Source: an uncultured Erysipelotrichaceae bacterium (lineage in GTDB: Bacteria > Bacillota_I > Bacilli_A > Erysipelotrichales > Erysipelotrichaceae). Taken from it: a DNA stretch of 43,406 bases. The stretch is taken from positions 1-43,406 of the forward strand of contig CANOSP010000016.1 of the NCBI GenBank assembly GCA_947569705.1, written 5' to 3'. Below are positions 9,436-17,800 of the stretch, piece after piece; position 1 is the stretch's first letter; each line of letters starts with the position of its first letter. A program made the translations under genes and the position numbers. Under the pieces are notes generated by a model. It searched no databases and was not told where the DNA came from. It was given only the letters and a program-made list of their open reading frames with translations.

Positions 9436-9465
9436 TAAAAAGCATCGGCTATTGATCCGATGCTT
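9436..9465 (-). terminator. Minus-strand terminator overlapping the end of the MscS gene
   Basis: AGCATCGG (9441-9448) and CCGATGCT (9457-9464) form an 8-bp stem. On the minus strand it is followed by TTTTTAAATG. The stem includes the last codons and stop of the channel gene. Confidence 0.75.
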
Positions 9466-10396
9466 GATCGATAATTTGCGTATTTTTATCGCTGCCTTTT
9501 GCTTTATAATCGCTTTCCTGTTTCCAAGTAATCGTGCGGTGGGGATAAGGTATCTCAATTCCTGCTTCATCAAAGCGTTTTTTGATTGCGATTCTGATAT
9601 CCGAAAGCATGGCATAGCCTTGTGCATTATTCTTAGAATAAACAGTGGCTTTCAGCTTTAAACCGTTTTCGGCAAAATCAGTCAGCCTTATTACTACCTC
9701 AGGCTGCTTATTTTGCTTTTCGCTCGCGGTTCTGCCGTCCATATAATCAGGATGCTTTTTTACTTCCTCACGAATAATCTGCATCGCCTTTTCTAAATCA
9801 CTTTCATAGCTGATTTCCAGCTCTAAGAAATTACCCTTGCGATTATTCACAGCGGTAATATTTTCCAAAACAGCTTTGTCTATCACACTGTTAGGAACAA
9901 TAATTTTAGTGTTTTCATATGTTTTGATCACGGTATGGCGCAGTGAAATATCTTCCACGGTACCGATTAATTCATCATTATTGATTTTAATCAGATCACC
10001 GATTTTAAACGGCTTGAACAATACAATCATTAAACCGTTGATAAAGTTTCCGGCAGCTTCCTGTGCCGCTAAACCGATTACAACCGCAATGACACCGCCG
10101 CTCGCAAGCAGTGTTTTCAAGAGCGTTTGAAACGGCTGAAATAAATCCAGTATGGCATACAGTGCAACAATATAAACGGCAATGGTTTTTAATCGCAGAA
10201 TAAATTTTAAATTATCTCGCTGATAATGCTTTTGAATGATTCGTGCAAGAATATGATTTACAATTCGTGCAGCTACCAATAATACGATTGCGGTAGTAAT
10301 CGTAGTAAAAAGTGAATACTTTAAAAAATCGGTATTACTGCCCCATGTGGTGATTGTATCGATAAATTGATTGAAATCCAAAAAATCACTTCCCAT
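9449..10396 (-). CDS. MscS-family small-conductance mechanosensitive channel
   Basis: An inner-membrane tension-gated channel that releases osmolytes on hypo-osmotic shock. Three N-terminal hydrophobic segments are visible (about residues 22-45, 65-85 and 95-125). The last contains the family's Gly/Ala-rich pore helix (ASGGVIAVVIGLAAQEAAG) followed by the FKPFKIGDLIKI beta-domain entry. The rest is the soluble MscS middle and C-terminal alpha/beta domain. At 315 aa it is close to the E. coli MscS length of 286. No strong ribosome binding site precedes the ATG. The gene lies 27 nt downstream of the AlbA/Schlafen-type regulator on the same strand and is probably co-transcribed with it. Its terminator overlaps its stop codon. 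Confidence 0.92.
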   Translation of the reverse strand: MGSDFLDFNQFIDTITTWGSNTDFLKYSLFTTITTAIVLLVAARIVNHILARIIQKHYQRDNLKFILRLKTIAVYIVALYAILDLFQPFQTLLKTLLASGGVIAVVIGLAAQEAAGNFINGLMIVLFKPFKIGDLIKINNDELIGTVEDISLRHTVIKTYENTKIIVPNSVIDKAVLENITAVNNRKGNFLELEISYESDLEKAMQIIREEVKKHPDYMDGRTASEKQNKQPEVVIRLTDFAENGLKLKATVYSKNNAQGYAMLSDIRIAIKKRFDEAGIEIPYPHRTITWKQESDYKAKGSDKNTQIIDQASDQ

Positions 10397-10423
10397 CTGT
10401 AGATAATCGGAGTTGTTACAATA

Positions 10424-11908
10424 TTATGATTTCAGCTTATAGACACGGTTACGATTTGAGCCTTCAGCCGTAATCACATCTTCAACGACTAATTCTTTTA
10501 AGTAGTCGCGAATTCTTGATGTACCCAATCCGCTGTAGTTCGCTAATTCAGAAGCTTTTGCTTCCGGATGATCTGTTAAATACTCTAAAATTCGATCGAT
10601 CTTAGCTGTTTTTATTGCCGATTTTTTATCGCCGATTTTTATCGCCGATTTTTTATCGCCGATTTTTATCGCCGATTTTTTATCATAATTCTTTATGATC
10701 GGCAAAATAAGCGTAATACGGTTAGGTTCAAAAGATTGCTTAAAGTACGGTTCAGGTAATCCTTGCTTTTCCCAGACATAATAGATGCTCGGAATACCGC
10801 TGCCTGCACGTTCACCTATATCAATTAAATTAAACATCTTCATCAAAGTCGCATTACGCGGATCGGAAAATCCTCCTGATTTTGCGGCATCCAGTTCAAT
10901 TCGGAAGTCACCGGGATTAGACAGCGAAATACTGTCTTTGGTTTTTATAATAACCAATCCCTGACGTCCGTAATAATCCGCATTGATCATACAGTTAGCC
11001 AGTGCCTCACGAATCGCTTCATGTACAGGAGTATCATCGACTCTGAACTGTTCGTCTAATTTAAAGGGTACCTTAATGTCTTGTTGCAGCTTATTATACA
11101 CGCGAAAATAAAAATCGTATACATTGCCGCTCCAATCACCTGAGGATGAAACTATTCTGTCGGTCCAACGGGTATCATGATCGTAATCTTCGCGATAATC
11201 AAGAAAATAATGATTGAACTCTCGAACGATGTCACTTTCATATCCGAACATTAAAAGACCTGCCGCTGTCGGATGAATGTTTCCGTCAGAACCGATTCCC
11301 GCAGCACCCAGCTTCATTAAGAACGCTTCATCATTTAATCCTTCCCAAACATGACCGGGACGTGATAATTTCAATCTTTGGCGGTAGCTTTTGATACTGT
11401 CGGTACATAAAATTGCAATATCCATTGACTCTATTAAGAAGATGTCCTGTGCCTTGATATTGGCTTCACGATACATCTCTTTCAGTTCCTCATCGCTTAC
11501 ATGGTAATCTCCTTCGCCGTTTCTTCGATACGTTCCGGATACCGGATTTCCGTTGATATAGACAGGCTTATAGAATCTTTGTGCCTTCGGAACATTGATA
11601 ACAACAATGCTTTTATTATTGATTTTTTGAATAAACACATCATTGCTTGTTAAGATATTGATATTTACCTTATTCTGATTATTGATCAGATTCCAAAAAT
11701 CCCGGATCATTTTTTCAGGATGAGGCAAACCTAAAGGGATTAATGATTGATCTTCGGCTTCCGCCACACCGAGCAAAATCAAGCCGCCGAGCGTATTGGC
11801 AAAAGCAGAATAAGTTTCCCAAATACTGTCAGGGAGACCGCCTTGTGCTTTTTTAGCTTCAATGCAGTTGTTTTCACGATATTTATTTAGCTTTAAGAAA
11901 TCAATCAT
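10424..11908 (-). CDS. Schlafen/AlbA_2-domain putative transcriptional regulator with RecG-like ATP-binding C-terminal region
   Basis: A cytoplasmic protein of the AlbA_2 (divergent AAA/Schlafen) plus HATPase_c_4 family, commonly annotated as an ATP-binding or RecG-like regulator. The N-terminal AlbA_2 domain is seen in ENNCIEAKKA and FANTLGGLILLGV. The HATPase_c_4-like part has DDTPVHEAIREALANCMINADY and GERAGSGIPSIY (shown here in pieces: EALANCMINADY, RAGSGIP). A winged helix ends the protein (ILEYLTDHPEAKASELA). Between them lies a Lys-rich DKKSAIKIG repeat encoded by a 27-bp tandem DNA repeat. I chose the ATG at 11908, with AAGGGAGG 8 nt upstream, over the in-frame GTG at 11917, which abuts the ribosome binding site. 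It is upstream of mscS in the same likely transcript. The true DNA or RNA target is unknown. Confidence 0.82.
   Translation of the reverse strand: MIDFLKLNKYRENNCIEAKKAQGGLPDSIWETYSAFANTLGGLILLGVAEAEDQSLIPLGLPHPEKMIRDFWNLINNQNKVNINILTSNDVFIQKINNKSIVVINVPKAQRFYKPVYINGNPVSGTYRRNGEGDYHVSDEELKEMYREANIKAQDIFLIESMDIAILCTDSIKSYRQRLKLSRPGHVWEGLNDEAFLMKLGAAGIGSDGNIHPTAAGLLMFGYESDIVREFNHYFLDYREDYDHDTRWTDRIVSSSGDWSGNVYDFYFRVYNKLQQDIKVPFKLDEQFRVDDTPVHEAIREALANCMINADYYGRQGLVIIKTKDSISLSNPGDFRIELDAAKSGGFSDPRNATLMKMFNLIDIGERAGSGIPSIYYVWEKQGLPEPYFKQSFEPNRITLILPIIKNYDKKSAIKIGDKKSAIKIGDKKSAIKTAKIDRILEYLTDHPEAKASELANYSGLGTSRIRDYLKELVVEDVITAEGSNRNRVYKLKS
10617..10684 (-). repeat. Tandem repeat (27-bp unit, about 2.5 copies) inside the AlbA_2 gene
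   Basis: The plus-strand unit is GCCGATTTTTTATC plus GCCGATTTTTATC (14 + 13 nt), so the array is five alternating 13/14-bp blocks. It encodes repeated DKKSAIKIG. Each 27-bp unit keeps frame, but gain or loss of one block or one T would shift it. Confidence 0.9.
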
Positions 11909-12100
11909 ACGGGTCACCTCCCTTAATTATGTTCGCTGGTTTCATTTTCTCTTACCGGTTTCGGCACTGTTTGATTTTGTATCATTATCGATAAATTGCT
12001 TTCTTGTTTACACAATGATATTGTTGTTTATTTCAGCGATTTAGCTATCGTAATCATAACATTTATCAGCGATTTTATCAATCTCAACTCCTGTTTTGCT

Positions 12101-12106
12101 TATAAT
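12101..12106 (+). promoter_or_regulatory. Candidate -10 box for the membrane protein gene at 12162
   Basis: TATAAT without a convincing -35 element, in the 250-nt divergent gap between the minus-strand regulator gene and the plus-strand gene. The gap is A+T-rich with several ATCGATAA/TTATCAGCG-like stretches. I see no other feature in it. Confidence 0.35.
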
Positions 12107-12161
12107 GTATTTAACAACTTAACGCTTTTATGCACACTCTGTGTAATTATATGCAAAATAA

Positions 12162-12695
12162 GTGGAATTATGTGATTGTATTGAAATGCTTAAAAAAAAG
12201 AATATAATTAACATGACAGAAGGTGAAATTGTGGATGTACACAGTAAATTATTAAAAATCAGAAATTTACCGCAAGGGCATAAACTGATCGACTGCATCA
12301 ATACGAAACCTTATTTTGTATTCAGTGTATTAGGAAGCATCGGTCTTTTATTGTTGTTACGTGAAAAATATATGATATTGGGAATTCTGTTGGTCTTTGT
12401 CGCAGTTTATTGTGTTCTCTTTATTAAAAATGAACGATTGATTGAATTCTATGATGATTATTGTGTATTCTATCGCATGAATGCGAATAAAGATGAATGC
12501 TTCTTATTGTTTTGGAATGATATTTCTGCATGGGAAATACATCCGGGAAGTGAATATGATGAATTATCGGTAACCTTACGCAATCAAAGAAAGATCATCT
12601 TAAAATGTGTCTGTAAGCATAAACTGACTCGTTACTTTAAACGCTATGTGAATAGAGAAGAACAGGAAACAGCCGTAATATCGAAAACGATTTAG
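12162..12695 (+). CDS. Small membrane protein with a PH-like cytoplasmic domain, function unknown
   Basis: Not recognised with confidence. Residues about 50-82 form two closely spaced hydrophobic helices (VFSVLGSIGLLLLL and LGILLVFVAVYCVLFI). The rest is a soluble beta-rich stretch (LIEFYDDYCVFYR, LLFWNDISAWEIHP, LSVTLRNQRKIILK) reminiscent of the PH-like domains of YcxB or bPH membrane proteins. The start is uncertain: GTG at 12162 gives 177 aa, and ATG codons at 12186 and 12213 are alternatives, none with a clear ribosome binding site. The gene ends in TAG 67 nt before the next membrane protein gene, which has its own promoter. Confidence 0.6.
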   Translation: MELCDCIEMLKKKNIINMTEGEIVDVHSKLLKIRNLPQGHKLIDCINTKPYFVFSVLGSIGLLLLLREKYMILGILLVFVAVYCVLFIKNERLIEFYDDYCVFYRMNANKDECFLLFWNDISAWEIHPGSEYDELSVTLRNQRKIILKCVCKHKLTRYFKRYVNREEQETAVISKTI

Positions 12696-12723
12696 GTGCA
12701 GTCCTGTTTTTTACTGATCTTTA

Positions 12724-12732
12724 TGATATAAT
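12724..12732 (+). promoter_or_regulatory. Extended -10 promoter for the 12763 gene
   Basis: TGATATAAT (TG-n-TATAAT) lies 30 nt before the start codon. The -35 region is weak, as is normal for extended -10 promoters. Confidence 0.55.
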
Positions 12733-12762
12733 ATCGATACTTGTATAACGGAGGAACACGTG

Positions 12763-13596
12763 ATGGAAATAAATGAAATGACTGCGACTGTGAAAAAACA
12801 GCTGCATGGCAAATATATTCGATATGCGGGAATCTTATTTCTGTGTACTTTAGCAACTTCAGCTTTAAATGTATTTTTCCCGTTGCAGCTGATTATGGAG
12901 AGTTCCTTGTTATATCCGCTGTATTTGTTATTGATGCTGCTGATGATTGTTGTGCGCAATACGGTATACTTTTTATTTATAAAGTGTGTACGAAGTGAAC
13001 GCTTTGAAACCAAAGATATTCGCTATTCACTACGTAAGAGCGGTTTGCATATCATCAGTGCGCTGCTGTTTGAAATACTGCAATTGGGCTTGCTGCTGTT
13101 TGCTCAATATGTCGGTGCATTGATTCCGATCTTCGGGGTTCTGTTGACACTGCTGATACAGGTGATGTTAAGTGCTGTCTCTTTATTTATTGCTTTTGCG
13201 ATTTATGACGGAGTGAAGGGCGCAATGAATATCGTTAATAATTCATTTCGCTTAATGCTGTTTCAGATGAAGCAAATATTTCGTTTGTCCATGCCGTTCT
13301 TGATTTGGTTGTTGATTTATCAATATCTCAATCAGTATTTAATATCTCATATGATCGTAAAGGATCTGACTTCGTTATTAGATGTGGTCAATCATTCCCT
13401 GCAAAGTGAAGCAACGGTGATGTATGCCTACGGCTATCTTGCCTTGGAGTTATTTCATGTCTTAATCAGCTGCTGTATCTTAGTGCCGCTTTATACGGCA
13501 TTGGCGAATCTGTATGAAAAGGATTATATAAATTTCTATCCTTTTTCTTCCGTGATTCAAACGAATTTGATCGATATTGATATTCGTGATGACTGA
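12763..13596 (+). CDS. Polytopic integral membrane protein, function unknown
   Basis: The 277-residue protein has about six hydrophobic segments: AGILFLCTLATSALNVFF, LYPLYLLLMLLMIVV, ALLFEILQLGLLLFA, IFGVLLTLLIQVMLSA, FRLSMPFLIWLLIYQY and LELFHVLISCCILVPL. Between them is an amphipathic YDGVKGAMNIVNNSFRLM region. The arrangement resembles DUF975-like and YciC/GlpQ-associated membrane domains of Firmicutes, but I cannot assign a family. The ATG at 12763 is preceded by GGAGG at 8 nt, which is better than the in-frame GTG three bases earlier. It is followed directly by a terminator, so it is a single-gene unit. Confidence 0.75.
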   Translation: MEINEMTATVKKQLHGKYIRYAGILFLCTLATSALNVFFPLQLIMESSLLYPLYLLLMLLMIVVRNTVYFLFIKCVRSERFETKDIRYSLRKSGLHIISALLFEILQLGLLLFAQYVGALIPIFGVLLTLLIQVMLSAVSLFIAFAIYDGVKGAMNIVNNSFRLMLFQMKQIFRLSMPFLIWLLIYQYLNQYLISHMIVKDLTSLLDVVNHSLQSEATVMYAYGYLALELFHVLISCCILVPLYTALANLYEKDYINFYPFSSVIQTNLIDIDIRDD

Positions 13597-13624
13597 GGAC
13601 CTAAAAAACTCAGGTTCTTTTTTT
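13597..13624 (+). terminator. Terminator of the 12763 membrane protein gene
   Basis: GGACCT (13597-13602) pairs with AGGTTC (13612-13617, one G-T pair) and is followed by a run of T. Confidence 0.65.
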
Positions 13625-13710
13625 ATATATTAATATATATCGTTTTTTTGGTTCTGTGCTTATTTATCTTCATATATGATATAGTTTTATTGCGTAAAAA
13701 AGCGGTAAAG

Positions 13711-13793
13711 TAATGTGTTTTTATAAAGATGATTTATAAAAACTTAAAGAATCACATTATTCTATTGAAAAATAGTTATAAATAGATTATGAT
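13711..13793 (+). promoter_or_regulatory. LysR gene promoter with nested inverted repeats upstream
   Basis: TTGAAA (13765-13770), a 17-nt spacer and TATGAT (13788-13793) make a good promoter 23 nt before the LysR start. Just upstream is an 11-bp perfect hairpin, GTTTTTATAAA (13717-13727) with TTTATAAAAAC (13733-13743). It is nested inside TAATGTG (13711-13717) and CACATTA (13753-13759). These symmetric sites fit a binding region for autoregulation. Confidence 0.6.
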
Positions 13794-13816
13794 ATTACGG
13801 AAAGAAGGATAAAACT

Positions 13817-14707
13817 ATGATTGACTATCGTTTAATGACATTTATGGACCTACATGAAACAATGAATTACACAAAAACAGCAAGTAATTTGAATATTACT
13901 CAGCCTGCGGTAACGCAGCATATCAAATACTTGGAGCGGAAATATAATGTATCGCTGTTTCATTATTCCCGTAAGCATTTGGAGCTTACAAAGGAAGGGG
14001 AATATTTGTATCGCTATGCGCTGAATTTATTGTCAAATGCCGATCAGCTGCTTCAGGAGCTTCAGCATCTGTCCGATCCGAAGGAAACCTTAAAGATGGG
14101 AGCTACTTTAACAATCGGTGAATATTTACTGCCGAGTCTTTTAATTGCTTTATATGATCGCAATGAGGATCTTGATTTACAGCTGACATTGGAAAACACC
14201 GAATTATTAGTGAAGGATGTAAGAGACGGTAAATTGGATTTTGCCTTAATTGAAGGTCTTTTTAATAAAGAAGAGTTTCATACTTCATTATTAAAAAGTG
14301 AAGAAATGGTCTTGATTCTTCCGCCGAATCATCCGTTGGTGCATCGTAAAACTATCACGATTGATGATTTGTTGGATGAGCGCTTGTTTGTCAGAGAACC
14401 GGGAAGCGGCACGCGAGAAATCTTTACGCAGGCATTAGGAGAAAATAATCTGTCTTTAGATAATTTTGCGAAGTGTACACAGATTTCGCATATCAATATG
14501 ATTAAAGAGATGGTACAGGGCGGTACGGGAATTTCTTTCTTGTATGAAAGTGCGGTAAGAAAAGAACTTGCTGATCAAACATTGGCAACGCGTAAGGTAA
14601 AGGGCATTTCATTAATGCGTGAATTTAATATGATTTCGCCGAAGAATTCAATCTATCATGAAAAAATAGATGCGTATTTCGCCTTTTTTAAGGAACATTT
14701 GGTTTAA
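13817..14707 (+). CDS. LysR-family transcriptional regulator
   Basis: A 296-aa DNA-binding regulator of the usual family length. The N-terminal winged helix-turn-helix is clear (TKTASNLNITQPAVTQHI followed by LERKYNVSLF and LTKEGE). The remainder is the LysR substrate-binding fold, with LKMGATLTIGEYLLP at its start and GGTGISFLYESAV near its end. The effector is unknown. GAAAGAAGGAT precedes the ATG. Unlike many LysR genes it has no divergent neighbour; the upstream gene points toward it and is terminated. The giant CnaB-repeat gene downstream, 160 nt away beyond a terminator, is a possible target, but nothing in the sequence proves this. Confidence 0.93.
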   Translation: MIDYRLMTFMDLHETMNYTKTASNLNITQPAVTQHIKYLERKYNVSLFHYSRKHLELTKEGEYLYRYALNLLSNADQLLQELQHLSDPKETLKMGATLTIGEYLLPSLLIALYDRNEDLDLQLTLENTELLVKDVRDGKLDFALIEGLFNKEEFHTSLLKSEEMVLILPPNHPLVHRKTITIDDLLDERLFVREPGSGTREIFTQALGENNLSLDNFAKCTQISHINMIKEMVQGGTGISFLYESAVRKELADQTLATRKVKGISLMREFNMISPKNSIYHEKIDAYFAFFKEHLV

Positions 14708-14714
14708 ACAGATG

Positions 14715-14758
14715 GAGTGTAGTTGACAGCCGTATAGGCAACAACCACTCTTTTTTTT
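14715..14758 (+). terminator. Terminator of the LysR gene
   Basis: GAGTG (14715-14719) pairs with CACTC (14746-14750), with an inner GTTG/CAAC helix, followed by eight T. Confidence 0.65.
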
Positions 14759-14867
14759 GTGTTTTTTGAATTTTTTATCAAAATGTATTCGCTTTTTGGT
14801 CATATGCCTCATATACTAGAATGTCTTACACTCAATGATTGAGGATAACAGGAAGAGGAGGATACAA

Positions 14868-17800
14868 ATGAACAAACACTTGTTGAAAGCGTTATGGGCA
14901 TGGACACACCCTTCATTGATCCAAACCGTGGATCAAAAACCAAGCGGTGAGTCCGGGTTTGCTTTAGACATTCGTTTGCTGGATCAAGATGAAAACGGCA
15001 ATACTACTTCCACATGTGAAACACGATATGTGAGGATATCTGATTCATCCGGAGGTGATGTTGTATATCCCCTTTGTTTAGAAAACGGAGAGGCATATTT
15101 ACGGCTTGAGGATTTAAGCGGTGTGAATTATACACTCGTTCAGTGTGATGAAAACGGCAATCAGCTGATAAACGGTGATCTTTATGCGACCACGTATACG
15201 GTAAACGGTGCGATGCAGCAAGAGGATTATGCACGGATTGCACAGGAGTACGGTGCTTGTCAACAGATTGAAGTTATTAATTTACCGAAACAGCCGGTAA
15301 CTCTGCATATTGTGAAGGCATTGGAAAATGAATTTCAGGAGCCGATCGATTTCGATTGCGATATGTGCTTTGAGGTAAATGTATCCGGCTGCGGTTGTTG
15401 TGAAACCGTGGTACTGAATATGGAAAATCAGTTTCATGCGGTATTAGAGAATCTGCGTGCCGGTATGTATAAACTCAGCGAAGTGAAACAAGACGGTTAT
15501 CGTACTCAGATGCGTTTAGATGATGAGCCGTTATGCAGCGAAACAGTCTTTTTGACCTGCGGTACACATCATCTTGAGGTTGTGAACCAAAGATATACGG
15601 GAAGTGTTCTGACGATTGATAAATTCATTCGCTGTGAAAACGGTGAATTGATAAAACCGCATCGTGACGCTGTTTTTCGTTTTCAGGTAATTTCCGATCG
15701 CTATGAGGAATGCTTTGTCTTGGATCGTGAAAATGACTTTACTTTAGAACTGTGTGATCTTCCGCAGGGCTGTTACGACATCCGGGAATTGAATACATGC
15801 GGTTATGAGGTCAGCTATATGGTCAATGACTGCAAGGAAAGCAGTTATGCGAACGTAGAAATCGGACGCTGTACACATGCCTCGGTGATGATTATTAATC
15901 GTGCCGTGCAAATTACACAGGAAAGTCCGCTGCGCATTTGTAAATATGTGCGCGGAAATGACGGATGCTTGGTGAAACCGGATGCCAAAGAGAATTTTAA
16001 GGTGATGCTCAGCGGCTGCGGAGTTTGTGAAATCTTTAATCTGAATATCCACAATAATTTCTGTGTTGATATTGAACATATCTGTTGCGGAGCCTATGAG
16101 GTGAAAGAGCTGGATCATTGCGGCTATGTGGCAAGCTATATTGTCAATGACGGCTGTGAAAGTACAAGTGCCGATTTATGGATCCATGAAAATTGTACGA
16201 ACTGCGTGACGATCATCAATGAGGCGCGCAATCAGGGACGCATTACGATCGGTAAGGTGATCCGTCAAAGCGACGGCAGTTTAGTCAAGCCGGAAAAAAG
16301 CGCTCGATTTGTCGTTACTCTGCGTTCTGTATTCGGAAAAGAATCTTATGTGTTGGATAATGACAATGATTTCTGTGTGCATATTCAGCATTTAAGGGAA
16401 GGAAGCTATGAAGTGAAAGAACGATGCACAAACGGCTATGAAACTACGTATATGGTAGACGGCGCAGCCGAAAGCAAAAAAGCACGCTTTACCGTAACCA
16501 ATGATTCCTGCAGCGATATTAAAGTGATTAACGGTGTAAAAAAAGAAATCAGCGGTGACTTGCGCATTACGAAATATATTGCGAATGCATACGGAGATTA
16601 CGTGAAGCCGAGTGCCGATGAAGAATTCAAGGTTCATGTGGAAGGACCTGATTTTGAACAGTGCTATACGTTAAGAGCCGCAAACAGCTGGTGTATTATT
16701 CTGGAGGGTTTGAAAAAAGGTGTATATCGTATCAGTGAACAAGCGCAATCGCATTATGATACCCGCTACTATGTAAATGAGTGTGAGACAGCGGAGGCAT
16801 TGGTAAAGCTGGATCATCATAATCAGGAAGTGGCGATTGTGAATACCCGCAGAAGCTTCGGCAATATTAAGCTGAATGTGCAAGTCCAAAATTGTGACGG
16901 AAGTCTGCGTAAACCGAATCGCAGTGAATTCTTTGAAGTGATTTTAGAAAGCGGAGACGGCTCACGCGAGCTGCGCTTTGATGAATCCAATAACTTCGGT
17001 ATGGTGATCGAAGATCTGCCGTTCGGTAAGGCACGAATTACGCAGAAGGATAACTACGGCTATCGCGTCATATACGATGTGAACGGAAAAGAGTGCAACC
17101 ATGCAAGTGTGATGATGGAAGGCTGCTCGGCAACAATAACGATTATCAATCAGATGATGGACTGCAGTGGCATTTTGCGAGTCAGAAAATTAGTGCGTAC
17201 TTTAGGCGGTCGTTTAATCACCCCGTGTGATGAGGATTGTTATGAATTTACGCTGAAATCTCGTTGCTTAAACCAACAATATGCATTAAATGAAAAAAAT
17301 CATTTCTGTGTGCTGTTTGATGATTTAGAACAAGGGGAATATGAATTAAAAGAAAGCTACGTTCACGGTATGAAAACTGAATATCGAATCAACGGCAAAA
17401 CATGTGAGCGCGGAAGCTTTGTATTAGCGAATGAGGATATTAATGTAGATATTATAAATACAGTATTGCCGCTGCCGAAATTAACGGTGCATAAGCGAAT
17501 CCGTAAAGGTGATGTATTGTTAAAGCCGCAGCCGCATGAAGTATTTCACTTTGCATTGATCGGCAGAGGTGTGCATGAAACGTATTGCCTCAATTGTGAA
17601 AATGACTGGTGTGTAACGATTGAAGACTTAAATTCCCGTCATTATGAAATCAGAGAGCTGAACAGCGAGGGCAATGTTTGTTATCAGATCAATGATTCGT
17701 GCTTTGATCAAGGTACATTCTTATTTGATGAGTGCGATGTAGAAGTAACAATCATTAATGATGCACCGAGTGAAGCATTGGTGCGCATTGCCAAGATGAT

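Noticed and set aside
10617..10684. CRISPR-like array
   Set aside because: Repeats are directly joined, low in complexity and in coding frame; there are no spacers and no cas genes.
11909..11917. GTG 11917 as start of the AlbA_2 gene
   Set aside because: The ribosome binding site touches this GTG; the ATG at 11908 has proper spacing.
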